Assembly: GCA_900757595.1 (NCBI GenBank)
Contig: CAAEOL010000009.1
Coordinates: 1 to 18,876, forward strand
Length of the DNA: 18,876 nt
Origin: an uncultured Collinsella sp.
Lineage (GTDB): Bacteria; Actinomycetota; Coriobacteriia; Coriobacteriales; Coriobacteriaceae
Reading direction: 5' to 3'
Position numbers and translations under genes: made by a program. The notes below the pieces were generated by a model. That model searched no databases. It was not told where the DNA came from and was given only the letters and a program-made list of their open reading frames with translations. How positions within the stretch are numbered: the first letter of the stretch is position 1; each line of letters begins with the position of its first letter. This document shows, one piece after another, positions 7,324 to 14,868 of this stretch.

Positions 7324-8007
7324 CTACTTATCGTCGGGCTCGGTGACGCGCTTGGTAAACGAGAGCTTGGACTCCTTACCCGTCATGAGCTTTTTGATGT
7401 TCGCGCGATGGGCCCACACTACGGTGATGCCGATCATCGCCATGCAAAACTTGAGACCTAGGCTGCTGTACGGAAAGACCGTACAAGCGGCGATGGGAAG
7501 ACCGACGGCGGCGGCAAGCGAGCCCACCGACACGTACTTGGTAATGGCGACGGCTACGATAAACATGCCCAGCAGCGACAGGCCAATGGGCCAGTACCAG
7601 GCAAGGATAACGCCCAGACCGACCGCGATGCCCTTGCCGCCGTGGAAGTTGAGGTACGGCGAGAAGATGTGGCCCCATACGGCCGCCAGGCAGATGACGC
7701 CGAGCATCCAATCGCCGGGGGCTCCAGGCGCCATGATGTTCGGCGGAAAACCATAGCCCAGATCGGCGATGAGCGGGCGGGCGATGAGGACACAGATGGC
7801 GCCCTTCAGGCAGTCGAGCAGCAGCGTGAGTGCCGCGACCTTGGGGCCGGCCACGCGCAGCGCATTGGTGGTGCCGATGTTGCCGGAGCCCGCCTTGCGA
7901 ATGTCGGTGTGATTAAACACGCGGCCCAGGATCAGGCCAAACGGAATCGCTCCGATAAAGAACGAGACCACGGCGCAGATGGCGGTCAGCAGAATCGGAT
8001 TAAGCAT
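7324..8007 (-). CDS. plsY: Acyl-phosphate:glycerol-3-phosphate acyltransferase
   Basis: PlsY is an integral membrane enzyme that acylates glycerol 3-phosphate with acyl-phosphate to give lysophosphatidate. The 227-residue product has about five to seven hydrophobic segments and the three family motifs: GSGNIGTTN (40-48), HGGKGIAVG (122-130) and HRANIKKL (200-207). The start at 8007 is preferred over an upstream in-frame codon at 8088, because AAGGAG lies 7 bases before it and the extra 27 residues are arginine-rich and unlike PlsY. It overlaps the der stop by 8 bases. The acyl-phosphate donor enzyme PlsX is not in the window and must be encoded elsewhere. Confidence 0.95.
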   Translation of the reverse strand: MLNPILLTAICAVVSFFIGAIPFGLILGRVFNHTDIRKAGSGNIGTTNALRVAGPKVAALTLLLDCLKGAICVLIARPLIADLGYGFPPNIMAPGAPGDWMLGVICLAAVWGHIFSPYLNFHGGKGIAVGLGVILAWYWPIGLSLLGMFIVAVAITKYVSVGSLAAAVGLPIAACTVFPYSSLGLKFCMAMIGITVVWAHRANIKKLMTGKESKLSFTKRVTEPDDK

Positions 8008-9334
8008 CCTTTTGCTCCTTCTTCCTAAAGAAGAGTCGGATGGGCGTGCCGGCAAAGTCGAAGGTCGAGCGCATGCGGTTCTCCACATAGCGCTGGTAGG
8101 TGTCGTTGACCAGGTCGCTGTGGTTGACGAAGAACGTGAACGTCGGCGGGTTGACGCCCGTCTGGGTCACGTAGTGCATGCGCAGGCGGCGCTTGCCGTC
8201 AACCACGGTGTGGCCAAACTCGCGCAGGTCGGTGAGGAACGTGTTGAGTCGCGAGGTGGTGATCTTTTGCGAACGCGTCTTCTCGGCGGCGTCGACCATG
8301 GCCCAGATCTTCTCGACGCTGCGACCGGTGAGGGCAGAGATGCGCAGGTACTGGGCCCAGGGAGCCATGACGCCCAGACGGCGGTCGACGGTCTCCATGC
8401 AGGCCTCGCGCTTGCGGTCGTCGTCGAGCAGGTCCCACTTGTTGAGCAGCACCACGATGGCGCAGCCACGCTCGATGGCCAAGCCCATGACCTTCTGGTC
8501 CTGCTCGGTGACGCCCACGGAGGCGTCGACGACGAGCAACGCCACGTCGGCGCGGTCGATGGCGCGCAGGCCGCGGACCATGGAGTAGTACTCGATGTTT
8601 TCGTACACGGTGCTTTTCTTACGGATGCCCGCGGTATCGACCATGCGGTAGTGCTTGCCGTTGCGCTCGACGACCGTGTCGATGGCGTCGCGCGTGGTGC
8701 CGGCGATGTTCGAGACGATGGAGCGGTCGGCACCTAGGATGCGGTTGAACAGCGAGGACTTACCGGCGTTGGGGCGGCCGATGATGGCCACGTTCAGCGC
8801 ATCGGGGAACTCGTCGGCGACTTCGTCCTCTTCCTCAGGAAGCAGGGCCACGATGTCGTCGAGCAGGTCACCGGTGCCGTGGCCGTGCAGCGCCGAGAGC
8901 GGCGTGGGCTCGCCGATACCGAGCGAATAGAACTCCCAGATGCTGTCGTTCTCGCGATCGGGGTTGTCGAGCTTGTTCACCAGCAGAAAGACCGGCTTGT
9001 CGCAGCGCTTGAGCATGCGGGCGACCGACTCGTCCTCCTCGGTGACACCGGTGCGGCCGTCGACCACAAACAGGATGACGGCGGCTTCCTCGGCGGCGGC
9101 GAGGGCCTGGTCGCGGATGGACGTGGCAAAGACGTCGTCGCTCTTGAGCGGCTCGATACCGCCCGTGTCGACGATGGTGAACTCGCGGCCGTTCCAATCG
9201 GCCGTGTGATACGAGCGGTCGCGCGTGACGCCGCGGGACTCGTGGACGATGGCGTCCGAGGTCTGGGCCAGGCGGTTAACGAGCGTGGACTTGCCCACGT
9301 TGGGGCGTCCGACGACGGCGACGATAGGTTTCAT
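8000..9334 (-). CDS. der: Ribosome biogenesis GTPase Der (EngA)
   Basis: Der is a tandem-domain GTPase required for assembly of the large ribosomal subunit. The first G domain has GRPNVGKS (9-16), DTGG (56-59) and NKLD (120-123). The second has GRPNAGKS (186-193), DTAG (233-236) and NKWD (298-301). The KH-like C-terminal domain spans about 355-440 and ends in the basic RLFFRKKEQKDA. At 444 residues it is typical. The frame stays open 57 codons further upstream, but those codons overlap the DUF512 gene and look non-native. AGGAG lies 5 bases before the chosen ATG. Confidence 0.97.
   Translation of the reverse strand: MKPIVAVVGRPNVGKSTLVNRLAQTSDAIVHESRGVTRDRSYHTADWNGREFTIVDTGGIEPLKSDDVFATSIRDQALAAAEEAAVILFVVDGRTGVTEEDESVARMLKRCDKPVFLLVNKLDNPDRENDSIWEFYSLGIGEPTPLSALHGHGTGDLLDDIVALLPEEEDEVADEFPDALNVAIIGRPNAGKSSLFNRILGADRSIVSNIAGTTRDAIDTVVERNGKHYRMVDTAGIRKKSTVYENIEYYSMVRGLRAIDRADVALLVVDASVGVTEQDQKVMGLAIERGCAIVVLLNKWDLLDDDRKREACMETVDRRLGVMAPWAQYLRISALTGRSVEKIWAMVDAAEKTRSQKITTSRLNTFLTDLREFGHTVVDGKRRLRMHYVTQTGVNPPTFTFFVNHSDLVNDTYQRYVENRMRSTFDFAGTPIRLFFRKKEQKDA
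8015..8020 (-). promoter_or_regulatory. Ribosome binding site deciding the plsY start
   Basis: On the minus strand AAGGAG lies 7 bases upstream of the ATG at 8007-8005, inside the last codons of der. It supports the short plsY start and coupling to der. Confidence 0.75.
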
Positions 9335-9337
9335 CTG

Positions 9338-9345
9338 CTCTCCTT
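9338..9345 (-). promoter_or_regulatory. Ribosome binding site of der, touching the DUF512 stop codon
   Basis: On the minus strand the AAGGAGAG run begins within the TAA stop of the DUF512 gene (9347-9345) and ends 3 bases before the der ATG (9334-9332). This fixes the der start and suggests that terminating ribosomes help initiate der. Confidence 0.8.
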
Positions 9346-10787
9346 TAATGGGTAGGTTCAGTGGAAGTGTTAGAGTCGGCAGGCACAATGCCAAGGATAT
9401 GCTCCAGGGTATCGAGCAGCTCATGCGGCATGGTCGACACCACATGAACCTCGGCACCGCGACTGGTAAGGCTTGCGAGTAAATCGTCACGATGATACTC
9501 GTCAAGCGTCATGCCGTCAGCGTTGAACATGAGCTTAGGCACAAAGAGCATAACCCCCGAGAGGTCCTGCGGCAGCTGCTCCAAGATATCGCAGGCGACG
9601 ATGAGGCCGGTCACGTCCACGTTGCCGCCAAAGTAGTGGTTCTGGATGGCCGTGACAGTGCCGGCGAGTCCCTTGGGCGACTCCACAAAGCGGGCCACCG
9701 TGTCGCGTGCGCTGGCGCCCGAGAGGCACAGCAGGTGCTGGCTGCGGGCGGCGATGGCCTCGCGGACGCGGGCCAGACGCTCGGCGTCGGCAGCAAGCAC
9801 GTCGTCGGTCTCGTCCAGATACGAGCGGATCATGCCAATGCCGTCGTAGTACTGCGGGTAACCGTCGTAAAAGTCCGCCTCGGGAGGATCGATGCCGGCG
9901 TCCAGATAGAACTCGTCGCTCATCTGGAAGGTGTGGCGGCCAAAGCGCTCATAGGCGCGGTCCTGGTAGGGACGGATCATGGTAATGGTCTCGCGCGCTA
10001 GCTCGGGCTTGTCGCTGTAGGACCAGCTAAAACGGTTTTGATGCTTGGTAAAACCGAGCGGCACAATGCCCAGGCTTGTGATTTGCTCGTGCTCCTCGCA
10101 AAAGCGCAGAGTCTTTTCCAGCTCCTCGCCGTCGTTCATGCCGGGGCACAGCACAATCTGCGCATGAATCTCAATGCCGGCGGCCATGATGGCTTCGAGT
10201 ACGTCCATGCCGCGCTGGGCGTTGCGGCCCATCATGCGGCGGCGGACGTCGGGGCTTACGGCATGGACCGACACGTTCATGGGGCTCATGTTGCGTTGGA
10301 TGACGTTTTGAACATCTTTGTCGGTGAGGTTCGTGAGCGTGACAAAGTTGCCCTGTAAAAAGCTTAGGCGATAGTCGTCGTCGCGAATGTAGAGCGTGGA
10401 ACGGCCGCCCTTGGGCAGCATGGTCATAAAGCAGAACACGCAGGCGTTCACGCAGGTGCGCATGCCGTCAAAGATGGGGCCGTCGAACTCCAGCCCCCAG
10501 TCCTCTCCCGGGAAGCGGTCGAGCTCGACGGAGGTGACGGTGCCGTCGCGCGGGTCGAAAACCTCGAGGTCGACGGTATCATCGTCGGCCTCCCAGAGCC
10601 ACACGATCATGTCGGTGAGCGCCTCGCCGTTGACCGTGAGCACGCGCATGCCCGGCTCGATACCCACATCCCACGCGGGCGATTCGGGACGCACGTTCTT
10701 TACGAGCGCGCCCTCACCCGGCTCGGGGTCGCGGCTGCGCCCGTAATCGGCCACCTCGGCGGCGTATGCGGGTACGGTCTGGTCCAT
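9345..10787 (-). CDS. DUF512 protein: PDZ-like domain plus radical-SAM-type Fe-S protein
   Basis: The product has 480 residues. The N-terminal part (about 22-75) resembles a PDZ fold (ALVKNVRPESPAWDVGIEPG). A cysteine cluster CVNACVFC (Cys112, Cys116, Cys119; CxxxCxxC spacing) is expected to hold a 4Fe-4S cluster, followed by the DDDYRLSFLQGNFVTLTNL block that marks the family. The C-terminal half is the DUF512 region. The family is annotated as a NifB/MoaA-related Fe-S oxidoreductase, and its substrate is unknown. The ATG is 2 bases after ispH. AAGGAG is 14 bases upstream, longer than usual; a TTG four codons earlier is an alternative start. Adjacency to der recurs in clostridia (recalled, not searched). 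Confidence 0.88.
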   Translation of the reverse strand: MDQTVPAYAAEVADYGRSRDPEPGEGALVKNVRPESPAWDVGIEPGMRVLTVNGEALTDMIVWLWEADDDTVDLEVFDPRDGTVTSVELDRFPGEDWGLEFDGPIFDGMRTCVNACVFCFMTMLPKGGRSTLYIRDDDYRLSFLQGNFVTLTNLTDKDVQNVIQRNMSPMNVSVHAVSPDVRRRMMGRNAQRGMDVLEAIMAAGIEIHAQIVLCPGMNDGEELEKTLRFCEEHEQITSLGIVPLGFTKHQNRFSWSYSDKPELARETITMIRPYQDRAYERFGRHTFQMSDEFYLDAGIDPPEADFYDGYPQYYDGIGMIRSYLDETDDVLAADAERLARVREAIAARSQHLLCLSGASARDTVARFVESPKGLAGTVTAIQNHYFGGNVDVTGLIVACDILEQLPQDLSGVMLFVPKLMFNADGMTLDEYHRDDLLASLTSRGAEVHVVSTMPHELLDTLEHILGIVPADSNTSTEPTH

Positions 10788-10789
10788 GA

Positions 10790-11689
10790 TTAGCGGCAAA
10801 GCTCCTTGATGCGCGCAACGGCGCGTTCGATGTGTTCTTGTGGGGTGGAGGCTCCGGCAGTGATGCCGATGTGGTGAGCGTCGGTAAACCACGCGGCCTG
10901 GAGCTCGGAAGCTTCCTCGATGTGATACGTGCGCTCGCAGGCGTCTGCGCAAATCTGCGCCAGGCGGCGGGTGTTGCCCGAGTTCTTGCCGCCCACCACG
11001 ACCATGCAGTCGCAGCGGTTGGCAAGTGTGGCTGCTGCCTGTTGACGCTCACTCGTGGCGGCGCAGATGGTGTTGATCACACGTAGCTCCTGCACGCGCG
11101 GGGTGATAGCGGCCACGACCTCAGCGAGGTTCTGCGCGGTCTGGGTGGTCTGCACAACGAGGCCCACCTTGCCCTTGAGCGATAGGGCATCGGCGTCGGC
11201 GGCACAGCTCACGACCTGCGCGTCATTGCCGGCGTGGCCTAGAATACCCTCGACCTCTGGGTGGCCCGGCTCGCCCACGACGATCACGCGGTAGCCTTCG
11301 CGCACCAGGCGCTCGGCCGCCACATGGACCTTCTTCACGTAGGGGCAGGTGGCGTCGACCACGGTAAGGTCGCGCTTGCGGGCAGCATCGATCACCTGCG
11401 GCACCACGCCGTGGGCGCGGATGATCACGGTGCCCGATGCGGCATCGTCCAGGGTATCGGCCAGACCAACGCCTGCCTCAGCGAGCTCGCGCACCACGAT
11501 AGGGTTATGGATGAGCGGACCCAAGGTATGGACCTGAGTGCACTCCCCTGCCTGCGGCGCAGCGGCCAGCGCCATATCGAGCGCACGCTGTACGCCGTAG
11601 CAAGTGCCTGCGTGGGCGGCGATCTCGATGGTAGGCGCGGTGGCTTGGTCGGACGCGGTCACGGCAGTGTTCGTCACGTTCTCGCTCAT
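10790..11689 (-). CDS. ispH: 4-hydroxy-3-methylbut-2-enyl diphosphate reductase
   Basis: IspH is the last enzyme of the MEP pathway. It reduces HMBPP to isopentenyl and dimethylallyl diphosphate using a 4Fe-4S cluster. The three cluster cysteines are Cys30 (AGTCYGV), Cys115 (DATCPYV) and Cys209 (NTICAAT). Substrate-binding His61, His93 and His143 and Glu145 (GHPEVEG) are present. The 299-residue form starts at MSENVTN. A GTG 30 bases further upstream is possible but would overlap plsC and has no clear ribosome site. The site for the chosen ATG is itself weak (GCAGG). The first 20 residues are a Thr/Ala-rich extension. Confidence 0.96.
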   Translation of the reverse strand: MSENVTNTAVTASDQATAPTIEIAAHAGTCYGVQRALDMALAAAPQAGECTQVHTLGPLIHNPIVVRELAEAGVGLADTLDDAASGTVIIRAHGVVPQVIDAARKRDLTVVDATCPYVKKVHVAAERLVREGYRVIVVGEPGHPEVEGILGHAGNDAQVVSCAADADALSLKGKVGLVVQTTQTAQNLAEVVAAITPRVQELRVINTICAATSERQQAAATLANRCDCMVVVGGKNSGNTRRLAQICADACERTYHIEEASELQAAWFTDAHHIGITAGASTPQEHIERAVARIKELCR

Positions 11690-11691
11690 GG

Positions 11692-12420
11692 CTAGAACCT
11701 GCCCGGATGCTCGGCGCACAGCTCGTCTCGCATGGCGTAGACGCGGTTCATGGCCTCGGACTCAAACCAGGCCAGGCGCTCCGTACGCTTAAGCCCGGCC
11801 GGCGCGTCCGAAAGCGAGACGGCCTTGCCGGCACGAATCCAGCACTTCTTGGGACGCATGAGCTTTTTGCCCGCGGGCGTGATGTCGGACCAGCCACAGA
11901 TGGCAAGTGGGTTGACGGGCGCCTTGCCCATCTGAGCGATGAGCGCAAAACCGCCATGGACCTCGGGCTTGATCTCGCGCGAGCGGATGCGCGTGCCCTC
12001 GGGGAAGATCAGGACGTCCTCGCCGCGCTGCAGCGCATGCTGGGCGGCGCGCAGGCACTTCATATCGGCAGTGCCGCGTTCCACGGGGATGCCGCCAACG
12101 CGGCTAAAAGCCCAGCGCACAATCTTGCTCTTGGCGAACTCGGACTTAAAGATGGGGCGAATGCGGCGGCCGCCAAAGAATAGCGCCGTCTCCACGGCCA
12201 AGAGCTCAGCCATCGAGGTGTGGTTGCAGATGACCACGCTGCCGCGGCCTTCCTGGCGCTCAAACAGCAGGTCAGCGTCCTCGACCTTCCAACGCCACAT
12301 GAGCTTGGAGAATGCCCAAAGGATGGCCATGACTACGACGACGGTGCCGCGGATGAGCGCTGGGAACTCTGCGTAGGGGGCGTTGTAATAGTCCTCGGGC
12401 GTCTGCTTAAACAGGCGCAT
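11692..12420 (-). CDS. plsC: 1-acylglycerol-3-phosphate acyltransferase (PlsC family)
   Basis: PlsC-type enzymes acylate lysophosphatidate to phosphatidate at the membrane. Residues 22-43 form one hydrophobic helix. Motif I is NHTSMAE (66-72), in which the acidic partner of catalytic His67 is Glu72 rather than the usual Asp (HX4E instead of HX4D). The acyl-acceptor motif FPEGTR (139-144) is intact, and the region GGIPVERG (109-116) fits motif II. The length of 242 residues is normal. AAGGAGG lies 7 bases before the ATG and the gap to cmk is 3 bases. It completes the GpsA-PlsY-PlsC series encoded in this operon. Confidence 0.92.
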   Translation of the reverse strand: MRLFKQTPEDYYNAPYAEFPALIRGTVVVVMAILWAFSKLMWRWKVEDADLLFERQEGRGSVVICNHTSMAELLAVETALFFGGRRIRPIFKSEFAKSKIVRWAFSRVGGIPVERGTADMKCLRAAQHALQRGEDVLIFPEGTRIRSREIKPEVHGGFALIAQMGKAPVNPLAICGWSDITPAGKKLMRPKKCWIRAGKAVSLSDAPAGLKRTERLAWFESEAMNRVYAMRDELCAEHPGRF

Positions 12421-12423
12421 GGG

Positions 12424-13110
12424 CTACCTCCTTTGGTTGATGAGGCCCTCGATAATGCGGACGACCTCGTCGATGGTATGGGCGGTGGAGTCGACGTGCA
12501 CGGCGTCCTCGGCGGGCACGAGCGGGGCGACCTCGCGGCTGCTGTCGAGCTTGTCGCGCTGCTTAAGGGCGTCGAGGGTCTCGTCGACCTCAGCCTCGAG
12601 CTGCTCGGACGTGAGCGGCTGGGCATCGTTTTGGTGGCGCTGAAGCACGCGGCGGCGGGCGCGCTCGCGCGGGTCGGCTGTCAGGAAGATCTTGACCTGC
12701 GCGTTGGGGAACACGACGGTGCCGATGTCGCGACCCTCGGCCACGATATCGCGGTCCTCGGCGGCGCGGCGCTGGTGGATGAGCATGGCGGCGCGCACGC
12801 CCGGATAGGCCGATACCTTGGACACGTTGGCGTCGACCTGCGGGGTGCGGATGGCGGCCGAAGCGTCCTGGCCGTCAATGGTCAGGCGCGTGTCCTCGCC
12901 GGTACCGTTGGTAAAGCGAATCTCGATTTGCTCGGCGAGGGCGTCGATAGCCGCCTCGTCGTCCAGATCGATGCCGCGGTCGAGCGCGGCGAAGGTGACG
13001 GCGCGATACATGGCGCCCGTGTCGAGCTTATTAAAGCCCAGCTGGCGGGCGATCTCCTTGGCGATGGTGGACTTGCCGGAACCGGCGGGGCCGTCGATGG
13101 CGACGATCAT
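12424..13110 (-). CDS. cmk: Cytidylate kinase
   Basis: Cmk phosphorylates CMP and dCMP with ATP. The P-loop is GPAGSGKS (7-14), followed by the CMP-binding LDTGAMYR (29-36) and EGRDIGTVVFP (125-135). The mobile lid contains DPRERARRR. The 228 residues match the family. AAGGAAG lies upstream of the ATG at 13110. Placement after the pseudouridine synthase and before plsC and ispH combines actinobacterial and clostridial arrangements. A 66-base gap separates it from the preceding gene; I see no strong promoter there. Confidence 0.97.
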   Translation of the reverse strand: MIVAIDGPAGSGKSTIAKEIARQLGFNKLDTGAMYRAVTFAALDRGIDLDDEAAIDALAEQIEIRFTNGTGEDTRLTIDGQDASAAIRTPQVDANVSKVSAYPGVRAAMLIHQRRAAEDRDIVAEGRDIGTVVFPNAQVKIFLTADPRERARRRVLQRHQNDAQPLTSEQLEAEVDETLDALKQRDKLDSSREVAPLVPAEDAVHVDSTAHTIDEVVRIIEGLINQRR

Positions 13111-13176
13111 GCAATGCTTCCTTTCGATGGTTGACGTGCTGGTATGGTTCGCGGGCGCTGGGGCGCGGCGGGTTGC

Positions 13177-14142
13177 CTAGCCTGTGTAGCGCTCGCGGTA
13201 GGTGTTGCGCTTGGGTGCGGAGCCGTGGCTGCCGTGGTGACGCGTGCGGGTGGCGGTAGTGTCCCGAGACGCGTGGCCGTCGCGCTTGGCGCCGGCCTGC
13301 TTGGGCGGGATGCCGCCGGACTTGAGGATCTGCACCTCGCGGTCGGTGAGCTCGCGCCACGACCCCTTGGCCACGTCCTTGAGTTCCAGGCCGGCAAAGT
13401 TGCAGCGATGCAGGCGAATCACCGGGTGGTGGATCTTGCCCAGCATGCGCTTGACCTGGTTCTTGCGCCCCTCGCGGATGATGACCTCCACGGCGGTGGT
13501 ACCGGGCTTTACGCCTTGCGGAGCCACAGCCTCTGCCTCGCGCGCGGTGATGACGCGACAGATCGCCGGCTGGCACAGACCGTCGTCGAGCTCAATTCCA
13601 CTGCGGAGCGGGTCTAGATCGCGGTCGGTCAGCTGCCCGTCCACGAGTGCCTGGTAGGTCTTGTAGACGTGTTTGCTCGGGTGCAGCAGATCCTGTGACA
13701 GGTCGCCATCGGTGGTAAAGAGCAAGAGGCCCGTGGTGTCGCGGTCCAGACGACCCACCGGAAAGAGTCCCGGAAAGCGGTCGCGGGGGACCAGGTCGGC
13801 CACGCAAGGGCGCTCCTGCGGGTCACTCATGGTGGTGAGGTAGCCAGTTGGCTTGTAGAGCATCAGGTATACGGCGCCCTGGTTGAGCTTGACGGGCATG
13901 CCGTCGACCTCGATATGGTCGCGGTCGACGTCGACCTTGGTGCCCAGCTCGGTCGCGACTTCGCCGTTGACGGTCACGCGGCCGGCGGTCATCAGGTCCT
14001 CCGAGCCGCGGCGGCTCGCCACGCCCGCGCGCGCCAAAAAGCGCTGCAGGCGCATGGTGTGCGGATAGACGGGCTGGGCGTCGGTGGCGGGTACTGCGCT
14101 GCCCATGGCACGCGTCTCCCCTACTTCGTTAGTCCTCGTCAT
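13177..14142 (-). CDS. rluB: RluB/RsuA-family rRNA pseudouridine synthase
   Basis: This enzyme class converts a specific uridine in rRNA to pseudouridine; RluB modifies the peptidyl-transferase region of 23S rRNA. An S4 RNA-binding domain (about 31-78, RLQRFLARAGVASRR) precedes the catalytic domain with GRLDRDTTGLLL (130-141), where Asp133 is the nucleophile. Residues 276-321 are a disordered-looking basic and His-rich tail (10 Lys/Arg and 4 His in 46). The start at 14142 is chosen because GGAGG lies 6 bases before it; it overlaps the end of scpB by 14 bases. The exact target uridine (RluB or RsuA type) cannot be proved from sequence alone, though the scpB neighbour favours RluB. Confidence 0.92.
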   Translation of the reverse strand: MTRTNEVGETRAMGSAVPATDAQPVYPHTMRLQRFLARAGVASRRGSEDLMTAGRVTVNGEVATELGTKVDVDRDHIEVDGMPVKLNQGAVYLMLYKPTGYLTTMSDPQERPCVADLVPRDRFPGLFPVGRLDRDTTGLLLFTTDGDLSQDLLHPSKHVYKTYQALVDGQLTDRDLDPLRSGIELDDGLCQPAICRVITAREAEAVAPQGVKPGTTAVEVIIREGRKNQVKRMLGKIHHPVIRLHRCNFAGLELKDVAKGSWRELTDREVQILKSGGIPPKQAGAKRDGHASRDTTATRTRHHGSHGSAPKRNTYRERYTG

Positions 14143-14857
14143 GCAAATCCTCCGAGGTCTCGTCGACGACCAGGGTTTCCAAATCCTCGACTGCCTCAAC
14201 ATCTTCAACATCGGTATCGAGCAGTTCGCGCTCCTCGTCCAGGTCCTCGGCCTGCTCCTCGAGCGTGGACTGAATGCTGCGGCCGCTCAGGCGTTCGCGG
14301 ATAAACTGACGCGACTGCTCGTCGGGGGCAAACTGCTCCAGGTCGGGCAGGTCGCGGGTGGAGCGCAGACCGAACTTTTCCAAGAAGGCGTTGGTCGTGC
14401 CGTAGATGATGGCCTGACTGCGCTGGGGGTCGCGTCCGAGCTCGCGCACCAGACCTTTGTCCACGAGCGACGCGATGACGCCGTCAGAATTGACGCCGCG
14501 GATGCCTTTGACCACCTCGCGCGTCACGGGCTGGTGGTATGCGATGACGGCCAGTGTTTCGAGCGCCGCCTGCGACAGCTTTTGCGTGTCCCAGCTCAGC
14601 ACATAGGCCTCGACCACGTCGTGGTAGGCGGGATGCGTAAACAGGCGCCAGCCGCCGGCGACCTCGCGCAGCTGAAAGCCACGGTTGGCCTCCTCGTACT
14701 CAACCTTGAGCTCGGCGAGCAGCGATGCGCACTCGCCGGGGGCGATATCCAGCGCACCTGCCAGCGCGGGCGCGCTCACCGGGTCGCTCGACACCAGCAG
14801 CAGCGCCTCGAGGGCGCCTTTGAGGCTGTTTGCCTCCAGCGTGGAAAGGGTTGACAT
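14129..14857 (-). CDS. scpB: Segregation and condensation protein B
   Basis: ScpB dimerises through winged-helix domains and binds ScpA in the Smc-ScpAB condensin. The family core is clear: LKGALEALLLVSSDPV at the start, TLAVIAYHQPVTR (101-113), IRGVNSDGVI (119-128) and YGTTNAFLEKFGL (152-164). The product is 242 residues. The conserved fold ends near residue 198, and residues 200-242 are an acidic tail with 23 Asp/Glu in 43 positions. AGGAG lies 8 bases before the ATG, 11 bases after scpA. Its 3' end encodes the start of rluB in another frame. Confidence 0.95.
   Translation of the reverse strand: MSTLSTLEANSLKGALEALLLVSSDPVSAPALAGALDIAPGECASLLAELKVEYEEANRGFQLREVAGGWRLFTHPAYHDVVEAYVLSWDTQKLSQAALETLAVIAYHQPVTREVVKGIRGVNSDGVIASLVDKGLVRELGRDPQRSQAIIYGTTNAFLEKFGLRSTRDLPDLEQFAPDEQSRQFIRERLSGRSIQSTLEEQAEDLDEERELLDTDVEDVEAVEDLETLVVDETSEDLHDED
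14149..14153 (-). promoter_or_regulatory. Ribosome binding site deciding the rluB start inside scpB
   Basis: GGAGG on the minus strand stands 6 bases before the ATG at 14142-14140, within the last codons of scpB. It favours this start over one 69 bases upstream and over the later Met at residue 13. Confidence 0.8.
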
Positions 14858-14868
14858 GGTTGCAGCTC

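Noticed and set aside
9335..9505. N-terminal extension of Der by 57 residues
   Set aside because: The extension overlaps the DUF512 coding sequence, lacks a ribosome site and is unlike Der. AGGAG lies 5 bases before the MKPIVAVVG start.
10788..10952. N-terminal extension of the DUF512 protein by 55 residues
   Set aside because: It lies within ispH, is Arg/His-rich as expected of an out-of-frame reading, and adds no domain.
12220..13134. 304-codon plus-strand frame opposite cmk and plsC
   Set aside because: It is the complement of two recognised genes and shows no independent motif or ribosome site.
13111..13176. Promoter or terminator in the 66-base gap before cmk
   Set aside because: The G+C-rich stretch can form only weak hairpins, no T-run follows, and no convincing -10/-35 pair is present.
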